A DNA stretch of 64,000 nucleotides from NCBI GenBank assembly GCA_963971225.1, contig OZ020270.1:19763488-19827487 (forward strand), written 5' to 3'. Under the pieces are notes generated by a model that was not told the DNA's origin, made no database searches, and saw only the letters and a list, made by a program, of their open reading frames with translations. A program made the position numbers and the translations under genes. The stretch is from Melieria omissa (lineage: Eukaryota > Arthropoda > Insecta > Diptera > Ulidiidae). Below, in pieces: positions 53,951-64,000 of this stretch; position 1 is the first letter of the stretch, and each line of letters opens with the position of its first letter.

Positions 53951-53970
53951 CATGAGGTTGAAGGTTCCAT
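53951..53970 (-). pseudogene. Transib copy D, putative first exon
   Basis: ATG GAA CCT TCA ACC TCA followed by a GTATTG-type donor. Same position and size class as the first exons of the other two Transib relics. Confidence 0.5.
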
Positions 53971-54487
53971 ATTAAAAAAATTAAGTTTTGCAAGAATGAT
54001 ATTAAAAAAAGCACTTCAAATCACTGGTAAATGCGTAACGCGCTCTAAACACAACGGAGCAATGAACAAATATGCATTTTGCAAAGCGCACTGTGACAAT
54101 ACCGTTCAATGTAGATCATTTATTTTTTCACCCAGTGATGCACAATTTTATCTACTTTTCCCCCATACCAAATATTATCAAGATATTTGAATTTCATTTT
54201 TTGAATTAATCGCCATTTTGGGCATCAAATACCCCACTGTGCGCCGAGTCGAAACTCCACGGAACTCCCCGAGGGGACCATTCCCATAATCAGGCTGAAG
54301 CACAAGGCTCCAGGGGCACCCTGATTCCCGTGGTACCAGACAAAGCCTCTGGTCAGACTTCGTAGCCGTGCTACTACCAGTTGAGCCCCATTTAGCTCGT
54401 GGACTGGTGACCACCGCACCGCACTTGACCTCATTCACGTGCGCAAACATTCATCCACTCAATAGACCGGCCCCCCACACAGCCCGC

Positions 54488-55442
54488 TCACACATTCACA
54501 CTTGGCAATACACCAAACTGCCGTCGCCGCCGAAACACAGCATTCGCATATTCATTCAATATGACAATCAGCTGGCTGGTGGAGAGTGCTTCACGCACAC
54601 ACCACACACCGTCCGTCCGACTAATCCCCATCCGCCCTAGGTCCCTCAAGTCTGAGTACAACGGGCACTCACACAACACATGCAACCAATCCTCTCTTAC
54701 AGCCCAACACATACACTCAGCACTTGCACTCAGGGCCCTCTCATGTAAAAATGCATTGAGTGACCCGTGTCCGGTGAGTAGAAACCCAACGCTCAAGCCG
54801 AAGCCGAAATCCCTGAGCCCTACCACGAACCTCACGTCCCGTATATACTCATATGTTGTTCTGCCATGGGGACTTTCGTCCCAACGCTGTTGCCAACGTT
54901 GCAGAACACAGTCCTCCAGTATTCGCTTACGCTTCATACTGTCAGCACTCTCCACACCTTCGCCTTGCAGCCACTCATACTGCAGCAGCACCTCTCTGTT
55001 CCCCTTCCTTAGCCCGAAGCCTACGGCACGCCGTATGACTACGAGATCCAGAGGAGCCGCACCCATCAACACCTGCAATGCATCTGTTGATACAGTGCGC
55101 CACACAGGCATACAACCTAACAACATAACACGCTGAATAGACAGTAAGTGTTTGCGGCCTACAACCGTCGCAGCATATTCGTGCCACGCCGACGCTCCGT
55201 ACGCAGCACAAGCTACGAACAGACCGTGGTAAATGGTACGAACTGCGCGTCGGCCGAGCCCCCAATCACTCCTGAGTATCCGGCGAACCTGACCCATTAT
55301 GCATACAACCCTCTCTTTCAGCCTGACCAAGTGAGGAGCAAAACTCATTCGTTCGCCAATTGTTAGCCCCAAGTATTTGACTTCTTTTTTTTTGGACGAT
55401 CCAACGCGCAGCGGATGACCCCTATAAATGCGAGGCATTGCG
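54488..55442 (-). pseudogene. R1-clade LINE ORF2, C-terminal part
   Basis: Post-RT region with KKEVKYLGLTIGERM, then LLTGHGSLNAFLHERALSAS and a Cys/His cluster ECMCWAVREDWLHVLCECPL, which is the conserved C-terminal zinc motif of R1-type elements. Ends at 54,488 in a natural stop. Open throughout. Confidence 0.85.
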
Positions 55443-55910
55443 CTGGTTCAGGAAGGATATATAGGTTGGGAGAGAGGAAGTTGGGTGAAGAATTTATGGA
55501 CTCTTGCCTTGAATCCATCAAGATCATAGGTGCTGGGGAAAACATCTGCAGGGAGACCATCGAACGCAACGAACTTTCTCTGTAGTGCGTAGTGCGCTGG
55601 AACATCGTTTCGACGTGGAATGCATGGGCGCCAGTGTTCAAACGGGTTGCCCGTGGGAATACCCGGAGTGATGGCATCAAGCTGCTCATCTCCACTGAGC
55701 AATTACCGAAAAAGTATCGGTAGAATAACACCACACATGCCACGTTTCGACGATGCTCCAAGGAGTCAATAGAGCTGGATGCCCTACTGTCCCCTATAAG
55801 TTTAATCGCACGGTTTTGCAGCCGATCCAGGAGCTCCAAATGGGTTTTTGAAGCCCCTGCCCATAGGTGCGAGTTAAACTCCATTTTAGGTCGGATATAG
55901 GTCGACTTGC
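55443..55910 (-). mobile_element. Jockey-type LINE fragment inside ORF2
   Basis: Translations contain YIRPKMEFNSHLWAGASKTH, LLDRLQNRAIKLIGDS and VFPSTYDLDGFKARVHKFFT, the RT C-terminus of a jockey-type LINE. It interrupts the R1 ORF2 between GVGLRYET and MPRIYRGH in the same orientation. The frame changes once near 55,700. Boundaries are approximate and no TSD was found. Confidence 0.75.
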
Positions 55911-57025
55911 GTCTCATACCGGAGGCCAACACCATTCACACGCACAATGGGCGGACGACTGCGAGCCAATTTGCCTTTCAGTAGCATGGTCACAGTCTTG
56001 TCCATTGCCACATCCACACCCACCGATTCACCCCATTCACATACCATACACATAAATTGCTCTCCCAAGCGCTCTACATCCGCTCTTGATCTGCCCTCCA
56101 CAAGGATAAGTAGATCAACCGCATACGCACAACACTTGCATACTGCTGCCAGACGCCACAGTAGTGGATCCATCATGTAGTTCCATATATATGGACCACA
56201 GACGGATCCCTGCGGGCATCCTCTAGCCACATCTATATCAACCCGTTCATTCTTCCCAATCACACATGCCTTCCTGTCTGTGAAATAGCTCTTCCAGAGA
56301 GCTGTTTCCAGGCAGTTGGCATTGTTCAGCCATTCTACCACTTTATCCCAGCGCAGGTGATCAAACGCCCCCCTGAAATCCACAAACACACCGAGAACAT
56401 AGTTCTCTCTACTCTCACGCACCACCGATTTAACGTACATCCACGCATCTTCCACGCCGAGTCTCTTTCGAAACCCAAACTGCCTATCCGATAGCCCACC
56501 CAGTTGCGCTTGAAGCCGATCCACCATAACCCGTTCCAGTACTTTACCAAGTACCGGTAGGAGGCAGATACCCCGATAAGAACGGGGGTTAGTCCTGATC
56601 TTATCAGGAGACTTCAAGAGCACCACGACCCTAGCTATTTTCTACGCGAGTGGAAAATAAGCCTCACTAAGGCATTTCTCCTAGATGGCCTCCAAGTACT
56701 CCGGAATGACTTTGTACAAGGCTTTGCACATCTCGCCAGTCAAACCATCGACACCCGGTGACCGTCTAGACCTAACCAGGCCACATGCATACTCTAATTC
56801 TCCAATTTCTAATGGCTCAGCAGCTGCCACTTGTGCTGCTGGCATCTGCTGAACCGCCCTAGGAAAGAACTCGGCTAAGAGAACGTTCACACTGTCCCTC
56901 CATGTTGATGTCATAATGTCACCAACACGGAGGGCGCTCACTTCCACCTGCTTCCTCTTAGAACGGCAGATCCGATAGGCATGACCCCATGGATCATCCC
57001 TTTGGTCTCCACAAATTCCCGCCAA
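55911..57025 (-). pseudogene. R1-clade LINE ORF2, reverse transcriptase (YAVD)
   Basis: RT motifs: RSYRGICLLPVLGKVLERVM, DRQFGFRKRLGVEDA, FVDFRGAFDHLRW, ARGCPQGSVCGP and, at the catalytic box, AYAVDLL instead of YADD (56,117-56,119 codes Val). Two in-frame TAG codons lie around 56,640 and 56,680. The frame differs from the endonuclease segment, so an indel lies near 57,000. Confidence 0.85.
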
Positions 57026-57990
57026 TTGTCTTCCTTAACGCGAACAAGCATACTCTTATACTCATTTATACACCTATTAAAATCAGACCTGCGCTGGGCC
57101 AAGTGCTCAGAATTGGCCGCCCGGGCGCGCTGAAACTTTCGTCTCAGACGCCTGACCGACCGCCTTTTTGCACTTAACTCATTCGTCCACCACTTCACCC
57201 GCCTCTGATTCACTCTCTCCCATTTTTGCAACATATTATCATTCACGCGCCAGACACACTCGTTAAGTCGAGCGACTTGGTCGTCCACATCCATGCATTC
57301 AAATTCACTAAGTGGCACTTCCGTGACCACTTCACGCACATGGAAACCATAAGTCCCCCAATTCACACCACAGGTGCGCCATCGCCTTTCACACTCACCC
57401 GCCCTTTCATTCACACTGTGGGCAGGCACAGTAATCACAATTTCAATCAAATTGTGATCGCTTATCCCCCACCCACCACGGACACGCCAGCTGAATTCAA
57501 ACATTCTGCTCGCTGCCCCATTCACTAGCGTCACGTCAATGTCACTCACCCCTCTAGGCCCGTCAAACGTATACCATTCACTTGGTTTGTTGAGAACAAC
57601 AATGTCTCGCGGAACCAACCATTCACTCATTGCCTCACCCCTACTGTGGCTCTGGTAGCCGGCAGAATACCGCGATACCTTGCTGAACTTGCAGTAGACA
57701 CTGCCCACAATCACTTTGCCAAAGTGACCTTGCACACTGACACAAACACCATATTCAGTCGCACACACAACCATACAGTCCAAATGGACATCATTCACAA
57801 TTACAGCCGCATTTGCCCTGGTGTCAGAAAAGACCCGCATTGCTGCAGGTATTCCCCGTACGACACCATTGGTGGCGTACGGTTCCTGCACCAGGGCAAT
57901 TGCATTGCCACATTCACTCATACACGCACCTAACTCGCACATCACAGCATATGCGCCCTGACAGTTTAACTGTACTGCCTGCAGACCCAT
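56938..57990 (-). pseudogene. R1-clade LINE ORF2, endonuclease part
   Basis: Starts at ATG 57,990 (MGLQAVQLNCQGAYAVMCEL). Endonuclease motifs ALVQEPYATNG, VSDIDVTLVNG and WGISDHNLIEI are of the R1-clade type. The start overlaps the ORF1 stop as TGATG, a translational coupling known from R1-clade elements. Confidence 0.85.
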
Positions 57991-58690
57991 CAATGACGAG
58001 CCTGCGCCCTGGCCAGAATTTGGCTGTACGCCGGGCAGTCGGTGGACATCATGTAATGTCCAGCCAGCTTGCCCCGGAACGCGCAATTCCGGCAATGCAG
58101 CTCATTGCTGCATTGCTGGACGCGATGACCGCTCTGGCCACAGCGCCGACAAACGTCCGCTTTCATACGGCACTCAGCCACTCTGTGGTCAAAGCTCAAA
58201 CACCTGAAGCAGCCAGGCATCGGCATGAAGGGCCGCACGCGGAACGAAAACCACTTGATGTAGCATCGCTCCGCCTCCAGAAGGGACGAAAGCAAGCCTT
58301 CGTTCCCTTCCAACACGACGTTGGATGCCCCATCAGAGCCTACGGTCCACGGGCGACTCACCATGCGAACGCCTTTCTTAAAGGCAGCCGGGCTTATCCG
58401 CTCTTTGAGGTTCAACTCATAGAGCTCTTCCATGAATTCACTCGGAGAAATCTCAGAGTGAACCCCATGGACGACAACCCTCGGGCCCAGCTTTTCATTC
58501 GCAGCCACGTCAAGCCCAAGTTCGTGCAGTTTGGCGTTCGTGGTCAGCTTCATTGCTTCGGCCTTGGAGGGGGTGCGAATAATCGCACCGCCACCACGCA
58601 GTGGCTTCACCTCGTGAACCCTCACGCCCAATGAAGGACCCGCCTCCTTGACGACCTTGGTGGCCACCTCCTTCCCTGATGCTTTTGCAT
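57990..58690 (-). pseudogene. R1-clade LINE ORF1, C-terminal part with three zinc knuckles
   Basis: Gag-like RNA-binding protein of the LINE particle. Three CCHC-type knuckles: CFRCLSFDHRVAEC, CRRCGQSGHRVQQC and CRNCAFRGKLAGHYMMSTDC. An 85-bp tandem duplication just upstream shifts the frame relative to the N-terminal part. Confidence 0.85.
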
Positions 58691-58783
58691 CACGGCTCGT
58701 GAACCCTCACGCCCAATGAAGGACCCGCCTCCTTGACGACCTTGGTGGCCACCTCCTTCCCTGATGCTTTTGCATCACGGCTC
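58614..58783. repeat. 85-bp tandem duplication in LINE ORF1
   Basis: The block starting GTGAACCCTCACGCCCAATG occurs at 58,614 and again at 58,699. 85 is not a multiple of three, so it breaks ORF1. Confidence 0.92.
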
Positions 58784-59482
58784 CGGACAACAACCGACCA
58801 CGTCTGCGCCGTTTGCACAGTCATGGCCTGCGCAACCGGTACAGGGACCGACGCCGAAGTAGCGGCCGCCCACACGCACCGCACTTGGCGCCGGCATGGC
58901 TCGTGAGGCCGGAGCCCCCGCACTCTCCAGGCCAGCGATGCGGCCCTTCAACGTGGCATTCTCGGCCACGAGCTTCATGAGCAACAGCTCATACTTGCCC
59001 GCGACCTCAACCACCTTCTTCATGGCAGCGGCGCTGACTCCATCCACCCCAATCACGGCTGCCATGATTTTTGCCGTGATGGTCTTCAGGGCAACCACCG
59101 ACGCCTGCGCCTCTGACGCAGGTGGCCCCTGGTCAACAGCCGCCGCCTTCACCCCCTTCCTCATTCGCACTTCCAAGCGCGACACAGCCGGCACCTCACC
59201 GCCAGCCGCAACGACGGATACATTTGCACCCGACTTCACGGCCGACGACTCAGCACATTCCGTGCTCGTGATGGCCACATCCATTTCCTCTCCTCCTACA
59301 CTGTCGGCGGGCGAAGCTGCGCGCCCAAGCGACTTGTTCCCCCCGGACAGAGTCGCGCGCCCAAGCCCTACCTCGGGCGAAGCCGCGCGCCCAAGCCCTT
59401 CTTCGGGTGAAGCCGCGCGCCCAAGCCCTACCCCGGGCGAAGCCACGTGCCCAACCCTCTTACGAGGGACGTCCGCCGACAC
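58700..59482 (-). pseudogene. R1-clade LINE ORF1, N-terminal part
   Basis: Starts MSADVPRKRVGHVASP and has four repeats of the type GLGRAASPEVG before an Ala-rich, partly coiled-coil region (KKVVEVAGKYELLLMKLVAE). The frame changes near 58,880 before reaching the duplicated block. Disordered low-complexity N-termini are common in this clade. Confidence 0.75.
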
Positions 59483-59639
59483 TGACTCCGCGTCACTTAA
59501 CGCGCGTTACTTAAACTACCAACTAACACTAGACAATTTATTCTATTTAATCTACAACAACAATAGCAATCACGCAACTCAAGTAGTTGTAGCAACAACT
59601 ACTATACACACCACAAGTGCCTTACGGCTACTTGCTTGA

Positions 59640-59870
59640 GCTCACTCACTTGCACAAACAATGCAATCAGGCCACCTAACGGCAACCTGTTTACACTTTT
59701 GTGCACAACAACAATTCACACACAAGCTACCTACGGTAACTTGTTTATGCAAAATGCGCAACAACAATGTCGCACAAGCCACCAACGGTGACTTGTTTAC
59801 TCAAATTGCGCACAACAACAGTTGCACACAAGTTACTTACGGTAACTTGTTTTTCTAACTACAAACGCTT
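59640..59870 (-). repeat. Tandem repeats of about 53 bp in LINE 5' UTR
   Basis: Four degenerate units containing CACACAAGYTACCTACGGTAACTTGTTT and GCGCACAACAACA-type segments lie between the 5' end and ORF1. They may act as promoter or monomer units. Confidence 0.75.
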
Positions 59871-59964
59871 ACCGCTACTGCTAGAGCAAAAACAATTGCA
59901 CACACTTTAAACTCACGCACTCGAAAAAAGCACACGCTAACGCACGACCGCACTGCTCGGTGTC

Positions 59965-59979
59965 TAAATCGACACTGAG
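59965..59979 (-). promoter_or_regulatory. Initiator-like 5' end of the R1-clade LINE
   Basis: The first bases on the minus strand are CTCAGTGTCGATTTAG, containing a TCAGT initiator at the element start, with GGTCGTGC about 30 bases in resembling a downstream promoter element. This fits an internal TATA-less promoter. Confidence 0.5.
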
Positions 59980-60425
59980 TCACCCATCGAACAATAAGCA
60001 CCCCAAAAACGAAACCCCCTCGTTTTATTTACACCAGTCCACGACGATCCGATTTCTACATGGACCTTCGAGCCATCGCGAATCCGCGACTATAATAAAG
60101 TGAATTTAAAAACAAAAAATTAGAACACTTTTCCAAACAACAATCTCAACAATTACAAACAGTGACACGACAATCAACAAGTGCGAAAACCAAAAGTGAA
60201 AAGACACTTATACCTAAAACCAAAAAAAAGGTAAACACATAATGACAACGTAACTAATAACAAAAAGTAAAAACAAAAAGTACAAAACATCCAAAAAGTA
60301 GCAGTGCACAAAAACAAACTCCAACCACATTAAACACAAAGGCAGCAGAACATAAAAACAACAACAAGACACAACACAAAGCAGACAAAAAGGGCAGCAA
60401 CAACCAGACATGGGGGTTTTGCATT
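59980..60425. repeat. Family F remainder and T-poor A-rich segment
   Basis: The LINE TSD (59,980-59,993) is followed by the rest of the family F end (AACGAAACCCCCTCGTTTTATT, compare 29,520-29,545). From about 60,090 to 60,415 the plus strand is strikingly rich in A and C. No gene is seen. Confidence 0.55.
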
Positions 60426-60429
60426 AAAT

Positions 60430-60645
60430 TCATAGTGCACTATCCTTTTCACTACCACTAAATAAATTTTAGTGGTAGTTGAATTTTTTTAACTAATCAC
60501 TGAATTTAATGGCAGTGGCAGTGGTAAAAAGTACCACTAAAAAAAAATTAGTGGAAGAAAATTGCACTACCACTAAATAAAGATCAGTGATTAGTGGAAA
60601 AAATTCAGCTACCACTAAAATTTATTTAGTGGATAATGGAAAATT
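60430..60645. repeat. CCACTAAA/TTTAGTGG palindromic cluster
   Basis: About eight copies of ACCACTAAA or TTTAGTGG alternate in orientation, giving several possible hairpins, just left of R1 copy 3. Compare the CTACCAC cluster left of R1 copy 1. Confidence 0.7.
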
Positions 60646-60649
60646 ACTT

Positions 60650-60920
60650 TCACATAACATCTGATACTCCGGCCCCACAGCTGATTCTCCGGCCCCACAG
60701 CTGATATTCCTGACCCTATACAAACTGAAAATGGAGGGTTGTTGTGTTGGTTGATTCCAAAATGGAGGGTTGTTGTGCTGGTCAATTTTCATGTGTGAGG
60801 GTTATCGTTGTGGTTCATTTTTAATTGCATAGAACATTAATTTATTCTTTGCACAGAATTCTGTGATACGTTTATAGAAAAATGAATGAAATGAATATTA
60901 TTGCTTACAATTTTTAGCGC
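60650..60920. repeat. Dispersed repeat R1, copy 3
   Basis: Same core as copies 1 and 2. CTCCGGCCCCACAGCTGAT is tandemly doubled at 60,665-60,705. Confidence 0.75.
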
Positions 60921-60997
60921 TACATAAAGTCTAAGAAAAGTGTCTCCAATATTCCAACTTCGGTCTTTTATAAGGACGTATCCGCTAATTCAATTTT

Positions 60998-61703
60998 GGA
61001 ACGAAATCCAATGTTATTTGGTATACTCGTTAAAGTCTTTATTACATAATGACCAACTCTTTACCTTAAATTGTGTGAAATCTTTCGTTGAGTACTATCC
61101 CTGGTATAACATGCCTACGACTGTTCATAAATATTTAATTAATGGACCAGAGGTCATAGCTCACGCCTTGTTGCGAATCGGTGAATTATCTGAAGAACCG
61201 CGGGAAGCGAGAAATAAAGATTTTAATGCTTTCAGGAAATATTTTTCTCGAAAAAGTAGCCGAGAAAAAACCAACGAAGACGCTCTAAATAGAGTGCTTA
61301 TAAATTTTGATCCCATTATATCGACAGAAATGAAATTGCCGCATAAAGCAGTTACGCGCATGCCAATGGAACCATCGGATTTATTGATAATTGCGGAAGA
61401 AGAACGCGATGATATGAACAATGATGATAATGATCATAACGATGGATGCGAAGGTGAAAGCATGGGTGAATACGATGATGATTCCGATAGTAATTATTAA
61501 ATAAGCGAGCAATTCTGTATAATACCCTTTTGTAACAATTTTGCATTTTTGGTCATAAATAAAAAAAAAAATCCACTAAAGTATGTTGAAATACATTTAT
61601 TTTTTACTTCTTTATCTATAATTAACTAAACCTAATACTTTTTTCATGTCTAAATAGTCCGGGTAAATTAATCGCCAAAATCGGCATGAATTACCCCAGT
61701 GTG
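60998..61703 (+). pseudogene. Transib copy C 3' end, duplicate (E)
   Basis: Duplicate of 50,701-51,405 including the transposase C-terminus (frame ends at 61,500) and the CACACTG-type right end at 61,703 followed by CGACG. The 5' part of the element is absent on this side. Confidence 0.88.
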
Positions 61704-61708
61704 CGACG

Positions 61709-62236
61709 TGGAATAGTATTTAACTTTAAAGCTTTCATCTGCTTGAATAAACATATTGGCGATTTCTTGGATTCAATGAGGTTGGAAATTTTGTACTTTT
61801 CTTACGTCGAACTTTAATTAAGTTATTCAAAACCTGACGACGTTTATTCCGTTCCAATGAGTATCGAATATGTTTTTTGTTTGCTGGTAAGTAATCTTGG
61901 TATTGGTGGTGATGCAAGTAATAAGGCTTCATTTACCTCCGGTGAACTAAATTGGGATAAGTTAGACTCTAGGATATTGCTCATAGCTCGAATACTTTCG
62001 GATGTCTTGGAGTGAGGACTCTAGGATATTGCTCATAGCTCGAATACTTTCGGATGTCTTGGAGTGAGAGTGGTCTTGGCTAAAACTACTCCCTGAAGGA
62101 ATTAAGTCCGAGTCATCATAGTCTGTTTCGTGAAAAAGATCCTCTTTATTTTCATTATCACTCCCAATTTTATTTCCAAAATTGTTAATCATCTTTTGTT
62201 TTTGATCAAACTTTTCTAGCATGACTTTAATCATTT
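61709..62236 (-). pseudogene. Family H frame, duplicate
   Basis: Duplicate of 51,411-51,937. It retains the eight bases ACTTTCGG missing from the second tandem unit of the left copy. Confidence 0.6.
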
Positions 62237-62614
62237 CCGCATTGGCTAAATGAGTGCTGTGATTCTTCAGTGACCTGTCGAACCCACCGTTAATCCCTTC
62301 CTTTCCTTATCCTCTTGTACTCATGTTTCCCCCTATTTTCTGCTCCTCGGCTTCGGCCGTTTGTATCGCTTTATTCTATCAATCATTATTCACCCATCGA
62401 ACATTGAATGTCGTTTTTTTAACGTGAGTGCCGCCACAGTGTGGCAAACAGCCACAGCGTATCAAAATTAAGCATTGATAAGCGCCCCGAGAGCAAGCTC
62501 CCGGTACCAATTGGGTTAATGTAAATGGACATTTCCCCTCCTTGGTAGGGATCGAGGCCTATCTAAACCTCTGCCGTGCTATGGGTCCGGCACCCGGTTG
62601 TAAAGGCAACTCCA
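62236..62614. repeat. Family F fragment and LINE 3' end, duplicate
   Basis: Duplicate of 51,938-52,311: family F piece, the 14-bp LINE TSD at 62,390-62,403, and the R1-clade LINE 3' terminus up to the CGCCG Transib target (62,615-62,619). Confidence 0.85.
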
Positions 62615-62619
62615 CGCCG

Positions 62620-62880
62620 CACAGTGGGGTATTGAGCATTGAAAACGGCGATCAATTCTCCTGAGCTATTAAAATGAATGTAAAGTATTTTTTTACATAG
62701 ATGAAGCATATATAAGACAAATTGAAAAAAAATATATTGTTGTTGTTGTTGTTGTTTGTTTATTAAATTTATTCAATTTAAGTAAATATTTCAAGTTTTG
62801 GGCTTCTCACACTAGAATTATTAAATGTCATCGCTATTATTATCATCATTATCATCATCATCGTCATCATCATCATCATT

Positions 62881-62937
<57 letters not shown>

Positions 62938-64000
62938 CGCAATATCATTACCAGACTGGAAACTAGTAATATCTGTTGAAGTTTTTACAGATGGTGATTT
63001 TAAAAGTTCAATAGCTGATAGTGGTAGGTGTTGGATCTTTTTTTTAGGAAGTTTCCTTAAACTTGATAAAATTGGATCGGAAGCAACAAGAACTCGATGC
63101 AAAATATCATGATTTGTTTTTTTCTCTGCTAGTCTTGCGTGTAAAATGTTCTCTGTATTTTTTAAATTCTTTATTCAGTGCTTCTTGAGCTTCCTCAGTT
63201 AATTGGCCAATTGGTAACAGAGCGTGGTGTATTATTTCTGGCCCATGAATTAGAAATTTGTGCACCGTAGGTGGCATATTGCACCATGGATACTTTGATA
63301 CAAAATATCTCGCAGTATCATGTGCGAAATTTCGAAACTTTGCAATATCTACCTCATGGCCACAAGAAACCACTATCAGTATAACGTGCAACCTTTTTAT
63401 CAAGTTCAAGTCAACATTCGTGATTTCAGACGATAGCTCTGCGTTTCGAAAGAACCTTCTTGCCGTATTTCCATCATTTGAGTTGCAGAATCCGGGTTTC
63501 GGTTGATCAACAATCAAACCTGCTTTCTCTCTAAATCCCTTTTGAATATTTTTTTTTGTTTAGTTTTCTGACCTTACTTACCATTTTTTTATTGGTAATT
63601 TGTACGATAAATGAAGAAGGCATTTAAAAAAATCGTATCGAACCATGCAGTACTGACAGTCCAAAATTAGGATCAGTGCTTTCAACATTTCTTGCAATCA
63701 TTTCGTCAATTAAGTTGAATTGTGTTCTAGTTGCACCGCATAAGTAACACTTTTGAGTTGAAGTAGTCTCAGTGCCTTATTTGTAGTGCCTTGCAGTAGA
63801 ATAACAAAAACAAAACAGAAACACATGATAACACAACATTCATTACTCCAAGAAGATCAAGCGGAATCACAAAATTTGGCACTGCCTTTGAAGCACTAAA
63901 ACTTAAATATTTCAGAAAATGCACAAAAGTGCACTTTAATTTTTTGCAATATAGTAGTCAAATATATGTTCTTTACATATCATATAAAATTATTACGGCC
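62620..64000 (-). mobile_element. Transib copy D duplicate (F), cut by window end
   Basis: Starts CACAGTGGGGTATT after CGCCG, as in copy D. Its transposase C-terminal half lies at 62,821-63,770 and differs by one frameshift near 63,107, an extra nonsense change near 63,561 (AAACTAAAC here, AAACGAAAC in D on the minus strand) and a shorter poly-Asp tail, but has an unduplicated C-terminal block. Confidence 0.88.

Larger units (their letters stand above)
52312..54241 (-). mobile_element. Transib-type transposon, copy D (TSD CGCCG), internally deleted
   Basis: Both ends start CACAGTGGGGTATT (inverted), have GGCGATYAATTC from position 28, and are flanked by CGCCG (52,307-52,311 and 54,242-54,246). 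1,930 bp. It keeps a first exon (53,970-53,951) and the C-terminal part of the transposase; the two catalytic aspartate regions are deleted. Inserted in the 3' UTR of the R1-clade LINE. Confidence 0.92.
52096..59979 (-). mobile_element. R1-clade LINE (TSD TCACCCATCGAACA)
   Basis: A 14-bp direct repeat TCACCCATCGAACA at 52,082-52,095 and 59,980-59,993 bounds the element. On the minus strand it starts CTCAGTGTCGATTTAG, has a 5' UTR with tandem repeats, ORF1 with three CCHC knuckles, ORF2 with endonuclease and RT, and a 3' UTR without a clear poly(A). It is interrupted by Transib D and a jockey-type fragment; without them it is about 5.5 kb. ORFs are broken by indels, stops and a YADD to YAVD change. 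Confidence 0.9.
60998..64000. repeat. Segmental duplication, right copy (continues past window)
   Basis: Begins at GGAACGAAATCC, corresponding to 50,701, and stays collinear to the last base (53,813). Differences are few substitutions, homopolymer changes, the trinucleotide length, the missing tandem block and a retained 8-bp segment. The left breakpoint falls inside the Transib transposase region. Confidence 0.95.

Noticed and set aside
57813..58634. 273-codon plus-strand frame
   Set aside because: Antisense of the zinc-knuckle ORF1; no domain of its own.
58896..59639. 247-codon plus-strand frame
   Set aside because: Antisense of GC-rich LINE ORF1; the minus-strand frame has the family features.

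Overview
The window is a mosaic of nested eukaryotic transposable elements (TEs). It looks like repeat-rich intergenic or heterochromatic DNA of an insect, most likely a dipteran and possibly a tephritid-like fly. The reasons are a gypsy-group errantivirus with an env gene and a tRNA-Lys-type primer site, an R1-clade non-LTR element, and hAT, piggyBac, pogo and Transib elements in AT-rich DNA. I see no convincing single-copy host gene, rRNA or tRNA gene, or CRISPR array. Almost every long reading frame belongs to a TE, and many insertion boundaries can be placed to the base from target-site duplications (TSDs).

Layout. 1-3.9 kb: non-coding DNA with small repeats and a hAT-type MITE (TSD GAGCGGGG). 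3.9-17.2 kb: an errantivirus on the minus strand (TSD TGTA), decayed in gag and pol but with an open env frame. A young Ty3/gypsy element (6,368-12,406, TSD ATAT, LTRs identical by eye, intact gag and pol) is nested in its integrase region. 17.2-22 kb: a fold-back element, a MITE, a SINE-like tRNA-derived segment and a second copy of the hAT MITE. 22.5-28.1 kb: a DNA transposon with about 0.6 kb inverted repeats around a five-exon gene that splices in silico to 650 codons, with a pogo-like element (TA TSD) in one arm. 28.1-29.6 kb: a long inverted-repeat element. 30-33 kb: a hAT relic (TSD GTGTGTAC) and a piggyBac relic (TTAA) holding a solo LTR (TSD ATAC) of the young gypsy family. 33.7-36.1 kb: a Transib/RAG1-type transposase relic. 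37.6-39.5 kb: three DNA elements nested in each other. 40-43.7 kb: a hAT MITE (TSD GTATAAGT), a piggyBac-type MITE (TTAA) and an array of palindromic motifs.

44-64 kb: a Transib insertion (44,091-51,405, TSD CGACG) interrupted by a CR1/jockey-type LINE and an unnamed inverted-repeat element; then an R1-clade LINE (52,096-59,979, 14-bp TSD) carrying a second Transib (52,312-54,241, TSD CGCCG). From 60,998 to the window end there is a near-identical second copy of 50,701-53,813, so the TE mosaic itself was duplicated.

The most interesting system is the Transib set. Its four readable ends have CACAGTG or CACACTG heptamers like the V(D)J recombination signal, a conserved 12-mer at a fixed distance inward, and CGNCG target duplications. 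The associated transposase relics keep RAG1-like residues: a CDG aspartate, a CxxC, an HxxxxH pair and a glutamate before NK. The long-inverted-repeat transposon with the intact five-exon gene is the second highlight.
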